Positions 55,520 through 64,000 of a DNA stretch of 64,000 nt are shown in pieces. Positions within the stretch are counted from its first letter, which is position 1. Each line of letters starts with the position of its first letter. Position numbers and translations under genes: made by a program. The DNA lies in NCBI RefSeq assembly GCF_003259155.1, contig NZ_QGMQ01000007.1, positions 124,001-188,000 on the forward strand. Reading direction: 5' to 3'. The stretch comes from Marinimicrobium alkaliphilum (GTDB lineage Bacteria; Pseudomonadota; Gammaproteobacteria; Pseudomonadales; Cellvibrionaceae). The notes below the pieces were generated by a model that searched no databases, was not told the DNA's origin, and was given only the letters and a program-made list of their open reading frames with translations.

Positions 55520-56062
55520 ATGCCCGACGAAAATAATTTGATCTGGATCGACCTCGAGATGACCGGTCTGGACCCGGATGCGGATGTCATCATTGAAATC
55601 GCCACCGTCATCACCGATGCCCAGCTCAATATCCTGGCGGAAGGCCCAGTGCGGGCCATCCACCAGCCGGAATCGGCCCTTGAGGCCATGGATGAATGGA
55701 ACACCCGCCAGCATGGCGGCTCGGGCCTGACCCAGCGGGTTCGTGAGAGTCAAACCTCCCTGGCGGATGCCGAAGCGGAGACCCTGGCGTTTCTCGAGCA
55801 GTGGGTACCCAAAGGCAAATCGCCCATGTGTGGCAACTCCATCTGTCAGGATCGGCGCTTCCTTGTGCGCGGCATGCCTGAGCTGGAGCGCTACTTTCAC
55901 TATCGCCATATCGACGTCAGCACCCTGAAAGAGCTGGCGCGGCGCTGGCGCCCGGAGGTGGTTGAGGGCGTCAAAAAGAGCGGTTCTCACCTGGCTCTGG
56001 ATGATATCCGGGATTCGATTGAGGAACTGCGCCACTACCGCGAGCACTTTATCAACGGTTGA
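55520..56062 (+). CDS. orn: Oligoribonuclease
   Basis: A 180-aa DEDDh exonuclease that removes RNA dinucleotides, including pGpG from cyclic di-GMP turnover. [33 protein letters not shown] and [20 protein letters not shown] carry the acidic residues. GGGGA precedes MPDENNLIW. In many relatives orn is followed directly by queG; here about 2.6 kb of other sequence intervenes. Confidence 0.96.
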   Translation: MPDENNLIWIDLEMTGLDPDADVIIEIATVITDAQLNILAEGPVRAIHQPESALEAMDEWNTRQHGGSGLTQRVRESQTSLADAEAETLAFLEQWVPKGKSPMCGNSICQDRRFLVRGMPELERYFHYRHIDVSTLKELARRWRPEVVEGVKKSGSHLALDDIRDSIEELRHYREHFING

Positions 56063-56084
56063 TAGCCGTAGACCCTCCTTTCCG

Positions 56085-56106
56085 GGCCAGCCTGTCCTGG
56101 CTGGCC
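56085..56106 (+). terminator. Probable terminator after orn
   Basis: GGCCAGCC and GGCTGGCC form an 8-bp stem over TGTCCT, followed by a T-rich but interrupted stretch (TGTTATTCTCTTTT). Confidence 0.68.
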
Positions 56107-56175
56107 TGTTATTCTCTTTTGTTATTAAGACTTGAGGCATATTAGTCGTCATTGGTCTAAGCCACGCAAAAAATC

Positions 56176-56190
56176 ATTTGTCACACAAAT
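56176..56190. promoter_or_regulatory. Short palindrome and A+T-rich promoter zone before the LamG gene
   Basis: ATTTGT-CAC-ACAAAT is a perfect odd palindrome and stands just upstream of TATATTATTATATT, which can supply a -10 box. It resembles but does not match the CRP consensus (spacing differs). The LamG gene starts 107 bases after it. Confidence 0.45.
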
Positions 56191-56297
56191 CATTGCTATT
56201 ATATTATTATATTCCAAGACCCCTCCCGTTGAGCGGTCAGTGGCCCACAACGGGCGCGCGCACAATAACATTAACAACTCGACAAGCAGGTAAAGCA

Positions 56298-58058
56298 ATG
56301 AACAACAAGCATTTACTTCTCGCACTCCTCATGTCCGGTGTCCTGACGGCCTGTGGCAGCAGCTCCTCGGACGATCAACCGCCCGTAGGCAACGGCGATC
56401 AATCCTCATCGGAATCCAGTGAAAGTTCCGAGAGCTCCGAATCCAGCGAGAGCTCCGAGAGCTCCGAGAGCAGTGAACCCGAAGTGCCGACCACCGTTGG
56501 CCTGGTGGCACACTACCAGTTCCAGGATGACCTGAGTGATTCTACCGGTCACTTCTCCGACGGTACCGTCACCGGCAACCGCATCAACAACACCGAGGGG
56601 GGCTCCATTACCTACGCCTCCGGTGCCTTTGACGGCTCTACGGCGGTCGCTCTCGATGGCAGTAGTGGTGTGCGCCTGGCCGATGGTCTGATTGGCCCTG
56701 GAGCCTACACCATTTCCATCTGGTTGCACCCCGATCAACTCAGCCAGTTCACACCCAGCTTTTTTGGTGCGCGCACAGAAACCAGCTGGATCAGCCTGAC
56801 ACCAGCAGGCCCGGGTGACAACCAGAACACCATGTTCTGGTATGGCTCAGATATGGGTACAGGCTGGTTTGATGCGACTGCCGGCGAGCAGATCCCTGCC
56901 GGTGCCTGGAGCCATGTCGTGGCCTCGGTAACCAATGATCGCGATATCGTCGTTTATATCGACGGCGAGGAGAAGTTTACCGGCGCCAATGTGCCGAATG
57001 TGTTCTCCACCGAGGACGCGCTCTTCGCCCTGGGTGTGAACTATTGGGACGTTCCTTACACTGGTCTGATTGACGACCTGCGCATCTATGATGTAGCGCT
57101 GAACGCCGACGAAGTCGCGGCCCTGTTTGCCGGCGAAGAAATCGAAGTCGGCGGTGATCCGGTCGAAGAACTGCCGGAAGATGACGACGACGCCAACGGC
57201 GATGATGACGATGCCAGCGGTGGTGACGACGATGACGCCAATGGCGATGATGACGATGCCAACGGTGGTGACGACGACGCTAACGGTGATGATGACGATG
57301 CCAGCGGTGGTGACGATGACGGCGCTAACGGCGATGACGACGATGCTAGCGGTGGTGACGACGATGGCGCTAATGGCGATGACGAGGATACCAGCGAGAG
57401 TGCCATCGACGGCATCGAAGGATTGATGGTGCACTATGCCTTTGACGACAATCTGACTGACAGCGTGACCGGTGACGACGCACGAGTAGTTGGCGCCACT
57501 CCGCAAGCTTTCGACGAGGGTGCAATTACCTTTGTTGGCGATGCGGTGCGCGGATCTGCAGCCGTGTTTGACGGCACCAGTGGCCTTCGTTTGGAGGATC
57601 GCCTGATTACATCCTCTGACTTTTCCATCTCCTTCTGGATGAAGCCCGACGCCCTCACGCATTGGACCTCGGCAGTTTTTCTGGATGCTTATGGCCACGG
57701 TTGGGCCACGCTCGCGCCCGCCATTCACGTAGACGACCTCCTGTTTTACGCTTACGATTTTGATGGCGAGCGTCCAGGGGTTGCCGGTGGCACGACGATC
57801 GTTAATGAGTGGGTGCACGTGACCCTGACAGTGAGTGGTACCGTAGCACGTCTTTACAGAGACGGAGCGCTCGCTGGAGAGAACGTAGATGTGACCAACA
57901 ACTTTGCTAACATCGCTGAAGATCATTTGATGGAAACGTCCATCGGTGTCAATCCTTGGGACACTCCTTACCAGGGGCTGATGGACGAGCTGCGCATCTA
58001 CGACCGCGCGCTTACCGCAGAGGAAGTAGCTACTCTGGCTGGTGAAGCCAACGATTAA
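56298..58058 (+). CDS. Double LamG-domain lipoprotein
   Basis: A 586-aa lipoprotein (GVLTAC, Cys19). A (Ser-Ser-Glu)n tether runs to about residue 62. Two concanavalin-like LamG domains follow at about 65-285 and 374-583, each ending with the typical GLIDDLRIYDVALNADEV or GLMDELRIYDRALTAEEV. Between them, residues 293-366 are a run of (Asp)3-4-Ala/Gly-Asn-Gly units that should bind calcium loosely and act as a spacer. There is no catalytic site, so a glycan-binding or adhesion role is likely (inference). The upstream in-frame extension to 56178 is not used. A strong terminator follows. Confidence 0.85.
   Translation: MNNKHLLLALLMSGVLTACGSSSSDDQPPVGNGDQSSSESSESSESSESSESSESSESSEPEVPTTVGLVAHYQFQDDLSDSTGHFSDGTVTGNRINNTEGGSITYASGAFDGSTAVALDGSSGVRLADGLIGPGAYTISIWLHPDQLSQFTPSFFGARTETSWISLTPAGPGDNQNTMFWYGSDMGTGWFDATAGEQIPAGAWSHVVASVTNDRDIVVYIDGEEKFTGANVPNVFSTEDALFALGVNYWDVPYTGLIDDLRIYDVALNADEVAALFAGEEIEVGGDPVEELPEDDDDANGDDDDASGGDDDDANGDDDDANGGDDDANGDDDDASGGDDDGANGDDDDASGGDDDGANGDDEDTSESAIDGIEGLMVHYAFDDNLTDSVTGDDARVVGATPQAFDEGAITFVGDAVRGSAAVFDGTSGLRLEDRLITSSDFSISFWMKPDALTHWTSAVFLDAYGHGWATLAPAIHVDDLLFYAYDFDGERPGVAGGTTIVNEWVHVTLTVSGTVARLYRDGALAGENVDVTNNFANIAEDHLMETSIGVNPWDTPYQGLMDELRIYDRALTAEEVATLAGEAND
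56400..56480 (+). repeat. Nine-base coding repeats, Ser-Ser-Glu tether
   Basis: Variants of AGCTCCGAG are repeated inside the LamG gene. Nine-base units keep the frame, so copy number can drift without disrupting the protein. Confidence 0.75.
57178..57396 (+). repeat. Asp-rich coding repeats between LamG domains
   Basis: Imperfect units built of GAT/GAC runs plus GCCAACGGC or GCCAGCGGTGGT. Both synonymous bases and unit length vary, so the array is old as a whole, with protein-level selection for Asp. Confidence 0.78.
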
Positions 58059-58083
58059 CTCACCCCTCAACTGCAACTGAGTT

Positions 58084-58115
58084 ACGCCCGCCGGGTCTCC
58101 CGGCGGGCGTTTTTT
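58084..58115 (+). terminator. Intrinsic terminator after LamG gene
   Basis: ACGCCCGCCGGG and CCCGGCGGGCGT form a 12-bp stem with loop TCT, then a T run. Confidence 0.94.
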
Positions 58116-58183
58116 GTTTTCTGAAGCACATTTCGTTGTGCCGAGCCAGGTGTGATCGATATGACCGAAAAAGCGCAATCGCA

Positions 58184-58615
58184 ATGTTAGAGTTTTTGAG
58201 GATCATGTTGTTTGGAACTACCGTTTTGTTGACGCCGGAGCCGATGGATATTGTTGATGGAGGCATCGAGATTGACCTTGATAAGCCTATTTCAGCCATT
58301 ACGTCAGGCGCCGCCTTGTATCTTGACGTGTCTTCAATGCGTCCGCCGGAAGTGAATGATATTTTAGAGACCAGAAGCTGGGTTGATGAGACTTTCAGTA
58401 GCGGGTTTGTTTCAGTGAATTTGTTCAGTGCTTCTGGCAAGGAGGATCTTGAGCTTTCGTATCGGGGTTCGTCTTCTTGGGGGAAGGAGGTTGTTTATCT
58501 CATGCTTACGGCGAGAAGTGGCGTTCCTGTCGGTGTGGAATATGACCGACTGACCCTAAAGACTGATATTGATATCCACGATGTGCGCATAATTTGGAAA
58601 AACTACAGGCATTGA
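58184..58615 (+). CDS. Hypothetical protein (orphan)
   Basis: A possible 143-aa protein, MLEFLRIMLFGTTVLLTPEP at its start, with no family that I recognise and no enzyme motif. The reading frame is visibly richer in A and T than its neighbours, which hints at transfer. Two starts compete: ATG 58184 with no clear ribosome site, and ATG 58205 with GAGG three bases away. It lies alone between the LamG terminator and queG (convergent). It may be a real small gene or a remnant. Confidence 0.5.
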   Translation: MLEFLRIMLFGTTVLLTPEPMDIVDGGIEIDLDKPISAITSGAALYLDVSSMRPPEVNDILETRSWVDETFSSGFVSVNLFSASGKEDLELSYRGSSSWGKEVVYLMLTARSGVPVGVEYDRLTLKTDIDIHDVRIIWKNYRH

Positions 58616-58722
58616 ATGGTGAGCTTAGCGCGGGAGTATTTAGCGAGTAACGTATCATCGATGCCTCAGAGGGAAGGTTAATGCCGTGATTTCGCAGTAA
58701 GTTGCGGTTGAGAGCCTTACCG

Positions 58723-59832
58723 TCAACTGCGCCGAATCTTGCGCTTACGTCGATGATTGGTATCGTTCTGCCGCGCCAGCGCCCAGTCGATATGCTCAGC
58801 CACCAGCGCCGAAGCATCCGCGCGTCTGGCTTCCAGGGCCGCGATGATGGCCGGATCACTCGGGGCATTGCCCAGCCCCACCGCCAGGTTGCGCAGCCAA
58901 CCTTCGTAGCCGGTGCGGCGAATGGCCGAGCCTTCGGTGCGCTGTAAAAACTCCGCTTCACTCCACTGAAACAGATCCACCAGATGACTCGAGTCCAGTT
59001 GATGGCGCGGTAAAAAATCCGTCTCGCCGGTAAATTGTGCGTACTTGTTCCAGGGGCAGATGGCCTGGCAGTCGTCGCAGCCGAACACCCGGTTGCCCAT
59101 GGGTTCGCGAAACTCTTCCGGGATCGGCCCTTTGTTCTCGATGGTGAGATAGGAAATGCAGCGCCGGGCATCCAGTTCATAGGGCTGGGGAAAGGCGTCG
59201 GTGGGGCACACTTTCAGGCAGGCGGTGCAGTCGCCGCAGCGGTTGGGTTGTTCGGAGGTGTCCACCGGCAGGGGCAGATAGGTAAACAACTCGCCCAGGA
59301 AAAACCAACTGCCCGCTTCGCTGTTGAGAATCAGCGTGTGCTTTCCGGTCCAGCCCAGGCCGGCCTTGTCCGCCAGAGGACGCTCCAGTACCGGGGCACT
59401 GTCCACAAAGGGTCGGTGTTCGCCGGTGCGCGGAAAGTCCTCGGGTAACGCCGCTTCGATCTGTTGGCCGAGTTTGGCCAGGCGCTTGCGGATAAGCTTG
59501 TGGTAGTCGCGCCCGAGGGTATAGCGGGAGATGTAGGCTTTGGTGGGGTCCTTGAGTACCTGAATCTGTCGGGTATCGCCGGGTAGGTAGTCCATGCGCA
59601 CCGAAATTACGCGCACTGTCCCCGGCACCAGCTCCGCCGGGCGCGTGCGTTTGTTGCCGGGCGCCGCAAGCCAGTCCATGGAGCCCTGATAGCCTTTGTC
59701 GAGCCAGGCGTGGAACTGGCGCTCGGCGTCGTCGAGGGCAATGTCGGTGATACCCACCTGCTGAAAGCCCAGCTCGCGGCCCCAGCGTTTGATATCGGCG
59801 GCGAGCTGGTGAAAATCGAAGGTATCAGTCAT
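58723..59832 (-). CDS. queG: Epoxyqueuosine reductase QueG
   Basis: A 369-aa cobalamin/iron-sulfur enzyme for the last step of queuosine synthesis in tRNA. Two ferredoxin-type clusters are in CGDCTACLKVCPTDAF and CDDCQAICPWN; PFVDSAPVLERPLADKAGLG and the N-terminal ELGFQQVGITDI also fit. The start is ATG 59832 (MTDTFDFHQ); the much longer frame that continues to 61611 is antisense of nnrD. It is divergent from nnrD. Confidence 0.95.
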   Translation of the reverse strand: MTDTFDFHQLAADIKRWGRELGFQQVGITDIALDDAERQFHAWLDKGYQGSMDWLAAPGNKRTRPAELVPGTVRVISVRMDYLPGDTRQIQVLKDPTKAYISRYTLGRDYHKLIRKRLAKLGQQIEAALPEDFPRTGEHRPFVDSAPVLERPLADKAGLGWTGKHTLILNSEAGSWFFLGELFTYLPLPVDTSEQPNRCGDCTACLKVCPTDAFPQPYELDARRCISYLTIENKGPIPEEFREPMGNRVFGCDDCQAICPWNKYAQFTGETDFLPRHQLDSSHLVDLFQWSEAEFLQRTEGSAIRRTGYEGWLRNLAVGLGNAPSDPAIIAALEARRADASALVAEHIDWALARQNDTNHRRKRKIRRS

Positions 59833-59940
59833 AGGGCCTGTCAGCGTAGGGGTGATCACGCGTATAATTCTGCCAGAAATTGCCCGGGGCTGCTGGCCCT
59901 GTGTTTCAGCCGCTTCACGCCAAAGGACGCCGTTGCGCTT

Positions 59941-61419
59941 ATGACTACTGCCCTGTATACCGCCGATCAGGTGCGCGCCCTGGATCAGGCCGCCATCGCC
60001 GCCGGCATTCCCGCCATCCATCTGATGAAACGCGCCGGCCGCGCCGCTTTCGAGCAGTTGCTCAAGCGTTTTGGGTCGCCCAGCGAGCTGACCGTTTATT
60101 GTGGCGCAGGCAATAACGCCGGCGATGGCTATGTGATCGCCGCGCTCGCCGCCCAGCGACGCCTGTCGGTGCGGATCGTGCAAGTGGGTGACCCGGCCAG
60201 GCTGTCCGCTGAGGCGCGCCAGGCCTACGAATTCGCCTGCCAGGAGCAGGTGCCCATGGCTCCCCTGGGGGCAGCGCCCACTCAGGGCGCGATTGTCGAT
60301 GCGCTGCTGGGCACAGGGCTGAAAGGCCCGGTTCGGGACGATTATGTCCCGGCGATTGAGCAGATCAATGCCAGTGGCCTGCCGGTGCTCGCGGTCGACA
60401 TCCCCTCGGGGCTCAACGCCGATACCGGCTGTGTCGAGGGCGTCGCAGTCAAGGCGGGTGTCACCGTCACCTTTATTGGTCTCAAGCAGGGTCTGCTTAC
60501 CGGACGCGGCCCGGCGCTGTGTGGTGAGTTGGTGTTGCGCGACCTGTCGGTACCGGACAGCATTTACGCGCAGGTGCCTGCCAGCCTCGAGGGCCTGGCG
60601 TTGGGCGAGCTTCTGGCCGCGTTGCCGGAGCGCGCGGCGGATGCTCACAAAGGTGACTTCGGTCATGTGATGATTATCGGTGGTGACACCGGCTATGGCG
60701 GAGCCGCGTTGATTGCGGCGGAAGCCGCTGCCCGCAGCGGCGCGGGACTGGTCAGTATCGCCACCCGGCCCGAGCATGTCCCGGCGATGCTGGTGCGCTG
60801 CCCGGAAGTCATGGCCTGCGGTGTGACCTCCGGACAGGAGTTGGAGCCCTGGTTGGCCCGGCCGACTGTGCTGGTGATCGGTCCGGGTCTGGGGCGCTCT
60901 CCCTGGTCTGAACAGATGCTTCAGCAGGCCGCCAACAGCGGTCTGCCCATGGTGGTCGATGCCGACGCCCTGAATCTGCTCGCCGAGGGGCGGGTGGTGC
61001 CCGGTGTGCCCAAGCGTGACAACTGGGTCCTGACGCCGCATCCCGGAGAGGCCGCGCGCCTGCTCGGCCAGGGCACGGCGGACGTGCAGGCGGATCGGAT
61101 CAAGGCCGTTTCGGCGCTGCAAGCCCGCTTCGGCGGTGCCGTTATCCTCAAGGGGGTGGGCAGTCTGGTGGCGGCCGGCGGTACGACCGGACTGGTGACC
61201 GACGGCAACCCGGGCATGGCCTCGGGCGGCATGGGTGATCTGCTCAGCGGCCTGCTCGGCGGGCTGATGGCGCAGGGCCTGTCGGTCACCGACGCCGCGC
61301 GTCTGGGCGCCGTGCTGCACGCCAGTGCGGCCGATCTGGCCGCCGCCGAAACCGGCCAACGCAGTCTGTTGGCGACCGATCTGCTGCCCTATGTCTGCCA
61401 GTTGCTGAGTGTCGACTGA
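59941..61419 (+). CDS. nnrD: Bifunctional NAD(P)H-hydrate epimerase/ADP-dependent dehydratase
   Basis: A 492-aa repair enzyme for damaged NAD(P)H. Residues 1-215 are the YjeF_N epimerase domain (VYCGAGNNAGDGYVIAALAA; LGTGLKGPVRDD); residues 225-490 are the ribokinase-like dehydratase (KGDFGHVMIIGGDTGYGGA; TDGNPGMASGGMGDLLSG with the catalytic Asp). MTTALYTADQVRALD is the start. tsaE begins one base after its stop. Confidence 0.95.
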   Translation: MTTALYTADQVRALDQAAIAAGIPAIHLMKRAGRAAFEQLLKRFGSPSELTVYCGAGNNAGDGYVIAALAAQRRLSVRIVQVGDPARLSAEARQAYEFACQEQVPMAPLGAAPTQGAIVDALLGTGLKGPVRDDYVPAIEQINASGLPVLAVDIPSGLNADTGCVEGVAVKAGVTVTFIGLKQGLLTGRGPALCGELVLRDLSVPDSIYAQVPASLEGLALGELLAALPERAADAHKGDFGHVMIIGGDTGYGGAALIAAEAAARSGAGLVSIATRPEHVPAMLVRCPEVMACGVTSGQELEPWLARPTVLVIGPGLGRSPWSEQMLQQAANSGLPMVVDADALNLLAEGRVVPGVPKRDNWVLTPHPGEAARLLGQGTADVQADRIKAVSALQARFGGAVILKGVGSLVAAGGTTGLVTDGNPGMASGGMGDLLSGLLGGLMAQGLSVTDAARLGAVLHASAADLAAAETGQRSLLATDLLPYVCQLLSVD

Positions 61420-61420
61420 C

Positions 61421-61894
61421 ATGGACCGGATCTGGATGCTGGAGAATGAAGCGGCCACCCTTGCCCTTGGGCGCGCCCTGGGGCAACGGCTGAAGGCTTT
61501 ACCTGAGCAGGTCACGGTATTCCTCGAGGGCGACCTGGGGGCCGGTAAAACCACCACCACCCGGGGGTTGCTCCAGGCCTTTGGCCACCAGGGGGCGGTC
61601 AAGAGCCCCACCTACACCCTGGTGGAAGCCTATGAGTGGCCCGAGCGGGCCGTGTATCACTTCGATCTTTACCGTTTGGGTGATCCCGAAGAGCTCGAAT
61701 ATATGGGCATTCGGGATTATTTTGCCGATGACAGTGTCTGCATCCTGGAGTGGCCGGAGCGCGGGCAAGGGTACCTGCCGACCCCGGATATCAGCCTGCA
61801 ATTGCGGGTGGCGGGCAAGGGTCGGGAGGCCCGGCTGAGCGCGGCGACAAAAAAGGGTCAAGAGATACTGGCACAAGTGCTAGAATCATATTAA
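61421..61894 (+). CDS. tsaE: tRNA threonylcarbamoyladenosine synthesis ATPase TsaE
   Basis: A 157-aa P-loop ATPase needed with TsaBD for t6A37 in tRNA. Walker A is LEGDLGAGKTTTTRGLL, followed by SPTYTLVEAYE and HFDLYRLGDPEELEYMG. ATG 61421 lies one base after the nnrD stop; an in-frame GTG at 61409 is an alternative start. It sits between nnrD and amiB, as in Pseudomonas. Confidence 0.94.
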   Translation: MDRIWMLENEAATLALGRALGQRLKALPEQVTVFLEGDLGAGKTTTTRGLLQAFGHQGAVKSPTYTLVEAYEWPERAVYHFDLYRLGDPEELEYMGIRDYFADDSVCILEWPERGQGYLPTPDISLQLRVAGKGREARLSAATKKGQEILAQVLESY

Positions 61895-61955
61895 AGTAGT
61901 GCATAAGGATAAGTGGCTAACTTCTTGATAAGCGATAGAAAAGCCGTTTTAGAGG

Positions 61956-63323
61956 ATGCCTGACGTGTTCCACAAGCTCCGCTTAAGACTCCGCACGCTC
62001 GGATTGATTGGGTGCCTCGCTGCACTCATGGCGGGTTTGTGGGTGCCTGTTGCCCAGGCGGCGGATGTCGAGGGTGTGCGTCTGTGGCGTGCCCCGGATC
62101 ACACCCGGGTGGTCTTTGATCTGAGCCGACCTGCCGAACACCGCCTGTTTTCCCTGTCCGGGCCGGACCGGGTCGTGGTCGATATCAGCGGTGCGGACCT
62201 TAACGCTTCCCTTTCCGATTTGTCCCTCGATGATACGCCCTTGCGTGGCGTGCGCAGTGCCGTGCGCGACAACCGCGATTTACGCGTGGTGTTTGACCTG
62301 AAGCAGGGCGTCCGTCCGCGCAGCTTCCTGTTGCCCGCCGAGGGCGGCCAGGGCGATCGCCTGGTGATTGATCTGCACGATAACGAGGTGCGTGAGCGCC
62401 GGGTTGAGCCCGCCAGCGAGCCCGCGGGCAATCGCTCCCGGGATGTCATCATAGCCATTGATGCCGGCCACGGGGGCTCCGACCCCGGTGCCATTGGTCC
62501 GGGTGGGCTGCGCGAAAAAGATGTGGTATTGGACATTGGTGAGCGCCTGGTGGAGCTGATCAACAGCAAGCCGGGCTTCTCCGCCAAGCTGATTCGTACC
62601 GGCGATTACTATGTGCCCCTGAGCCGCCGCCGGGATCTGGCCCGGCAGATGCAGGCTGACCTGATGGTGTCGGTGCACGCCGATGCCTTCACCCATCCCT
62701 CGGCCCGCGGTGCTTCCGTTTTTGCGCTGTCCCGGCGCGGGGCCACCAGTGAGACCGCGCGTTTTCTCGCCCAGCGGGAGAACGAGGCCGATCGCATTCA
62801 CGGTGTTGGCGGCATCAGTCTGGACGACAAAGACGAAATGCTTGCGGGGGTACTGGTGGACCTGTCCATGACCTCCACTCTGAACGACAGCCTGCGTGTT
62901 GGCGATTCGGTGCTCAAGTCCATGGATTCTGTGGCACGGTTGCACAAGCCCCGGGTCGAGCAGGCCAACTTTGCGGTTTTGCGTTCGCCGGATGTGCCGT
63001 CGATCCTGGTGGAAACCGGTTTTATTTCCAACCCCGAAGAGGCGCGCAAGCTCTCCACGTCGGCCTATCGGCGGCAGATGGCGGAATCCATCGCGCGCGG
63101 CGTTGAGCAGTACTTCGGGCAGAATCCCCCCGTAGGCACTCTCTTGGCCGAGCGCCGCGGTGGTGGCGGTGGCAGTGAGCAAGAGTACGTCATCTCCCGG
63201 GGTGACACTCTCTCGGGTATTGCCCGCCGCTATAATGTATCGGTCACGCGTTTACAGCAGGCCAACAACCTCAACGGTCACACCATTCGCGTTGGACAGA
63301 CGCTGCGGATTCCGTCATCCTGA
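61956..63323 (+). CDS. amiB: N-acetylmuramoyl-L-alanine amidase AmiB-like
   Basis: A 455-aa periplasmic amidase that splits septal peptidoglycan. Signal peptide to about VAQAA-DV; AMIN domain at about 40-140 for septum targeting; Amidase_3 at about 165-380 with zinc ligands in IDAGHGGSDPG, LREKDVV, VSVHADAF and ETGFISNP; a Gly-rich linker and one LysM at 408-453. Normal AmiB shape. mutL follows after 36 bases. Confidence 0.94.
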   Translation: MPDVFHKLRLRLRTLGLIGCLAALMAGLWVPVAQAADVEGVRLWRAPDHTRVVFDLSRPAEHRLFSLSGPDRVVVDISGADLNASLSDLSLDDTPLRGVRSAVRDNRDLRVVFDLKQGVRPRSFLLPAEGGQGDRLVIDLHDNEVRERRVEPASEPAGNRSRDVIIAIDAGHGGSDPGAIGPGGLREKDVVLDIGERLVELINSKPGFSAKLIRTGDYYVPLSRRRDLARQMQADLMVSVHADAFTHPSARGASVFALSRRGATSETARFLAQRENEADRIHGVGGISLDDKDEMLAGVLVDLSMTSTLNDSLRVGDSVLKSMDSVARLHKPRVEQANFAVLRSPDVPSILVETGFISNPEEARKLSTSAYRRQMAESIARGVEQYFGQNPPVGTLLAERRGGGGGSEQEYVISRGDTLSGIARRYNVSVTRLQQANNLNGHTIRVGQTLRIPSS

Positions 63324-63359
63324 CAGGCTTTTCCCACTGACAAGCCCTGACGATACCGC

Positions 63360-64000
63360 ATGAAACGCATTCAACTGCTCAGCCCCCGCCTTGCCAACCA
63401 GATCGCCGCCGGTGAAGTGGTGGAGCGGCCTTCCTCCGTAATCAAAGAACTGCTCGAAAACAGCCTGGATGCCGGCGCCGACCGCGTGGAGTTGGACGTA
63501 GAGGATGGCGGCATCAAGCTGATGCGAGTGCGCGATAACGGCTCGGGCATTGGCAAGGACGACCTGCCTCTGGCGCTCAGCCGCCATGCCACCAGTAAAA
63601 TCCACGTGCTCGACGATCTGGAAGCGGTGGCTACATTGGGTTTTCGGGGCGAGGCTCTCGCCAGTATCAGCTCGGTGGCACGCCTGGCCCTGACCAGCAA
63701 CGACGGTGACACCAGCGCCGGCTGGCAGGTGGTAGCCGAGGGGCGGGATATGGAGACTGAGCTGTCGCCAGCGCCGCACCCGCGCGGCACCACCGTGGAA
63801 GTGCGCGACCTGTTTTTTAACACCCCCGCCCGGCGCAAGTTTCTGCGCACCGAAAAAACCGAATACAACCACCTGGAAGATGTGGTCAAGCGCCTGGCCC
63901 TGTCGCGCTTTGATGTCACCTTCAGTTTGCGCCACAACGGCCGCGCCATCCATAACTGGCGCGCCGGAGCCACTCAGCTGGAACAGGAGCGGCGCGTGGC
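63360..64000 (+). CDS. mutL: DNA mismatch repair protein MutL, N-terminal part (cut by window edge)
   Basis: The first 213 codons of the GHKL ATPase that links MutS to MutH or other nicking enzymes. [62 protein letters not shown] and [14 protein letters not shown] are the family motifs. ATG 63360 starts it. The C-terminal dimerisation part is beyond the window. Confidence 0.95.
   Translation, partial: MKRIQLLSPRLANQIAAGEVVERPSSVIKELLENSLDAGADRVELDVEDGGIKLMRVRDNGSGIGKDDLPLALSRHATSKIHVLDDLEAVATLGFRGEALASISSVARLALTSNDGDTSAGWQVVAEGRDMETELSPAPHPRGTTVEVRDLFFNTPARRKFLRTEKTEYNHLEDVVKRLALSRFDVTFSLRHNGRAIHNWRAGATQLEQERRV

Noticed and set aside
56176-56190. CRP site before the LamG gene
   Set aside because: The dyad is ATTTGT-N3-ACAAAT; it does not have TGTGA-N6-TCACA spacing.
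56847-58184. 445-codon leftward open frame across the LamG gene
   Set aside because: A by-product of Asp-repeat codons; the plus strand has the lipobox, LamG domains and terminator.
58723-61611. 962-codon leftward open frame
   Set aside because: Only 58723-59832 is queG; the rest is the antisense of nnrD and has no homology to QueG or any other protein I know.

Overview
The window reads as chromosomal DNA of a marine or salt-tolerant, polysaccharide-degrading gammaproteobacterium of the Cellvibrio/Saccharophagus/Marinimicrobium type (inference). The reasons are Pseudomonas-like housekeeping gene order (crp/yhfA/coq7, rpsF-rpsR-DUF2232-rplI-dnaB, cpdA-yqiA-parE, rsgA/orn, queG-nnrD-tsaE-amiB-mutL) mixed with secreted plant-polymer enzymes that are lipoproteins with low-complexity linkers (GH10 xylanase, GH43 xylosidase/arabinosidase, PL10 pectate lyase, a double LamG protein). 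No tRNA, rRNA, IS, prophage or CRISPR array was seen.

Layout. 1-5.6 kb: 5' end of crp, yhfA, coq7, a Ycf46-type AAA ATPase, a PilZ protein and a CapA-like lipoprotein. 5.6-11.3 kb: ettA, the GH10 and GH43 xylan enzymes, and two small envelope genes, one of them (DUF1328, 55 aa) very short. 11.3-22.7 kb: a nitrogen island. A LuxR-type response regulator and a giant NCS1-transporter/histidine-kinase/receiver hybrid read leftward; urtABCDE and the formamidase pair fmdA-fmdB read rightward. 22.7-31 kb: DUF3300 protein, glyA, rpsF-rpsR-DUF2232-rplI, dnaB, panC-panD. 31-41 kb: mannonate dehydratase and fructuronate reductase, two large hairpin elements, acs, a methyltransferase, smrA, cpdA-yqiA-parE. 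41-54 kb: lipoprotein, cti, MFS carrier, GNAT-nitrilase fusion, pectate lyase, a 992-aa unknown lipoprotein behind a perfect CRP site, an RLAN/RimK-type ATP-grasp ligase and rhdA. 54-64 kb: rsgA, orn, LamG lipoprotein, an orphan A+T-richer ORF, queG, nnrD, tsaE, amiB and the 5' part of mutL.

How they fit. Xylan is cut by the xylanase and trimmed by the GH43 enzyme. Uronates pass through mannonate dehydratase and fructuronate reductase, and acetate released from acetylated polymers can enter through acs. CRP, the cAMP phosphodiesterase CpdA and a consensus CRP box are all present, which points to catabolite control of at least one surface lipoprotein. The nitrogen island pairs a transporter-like sensor kinase with import of urea or short amides and formamide hydrolysis.

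The least explained structures are: (i) two opposed elements at 34116-34355, each with a shared core of about 50 nt inside perfect 25-27 bp inverted arms whose sequence differs between the two; (ii) four doublets of a REP-like palindrome with a constant 24-nt spacer, one expanded into 71-bp tandem units; (iii) the NCS1-kinase with an eight-cysteine module next to an amide-use cluster; (iv) the CRP-boxed 992-aa lipoprotein. All positions were read by eye; no database search or folding calculation was run.
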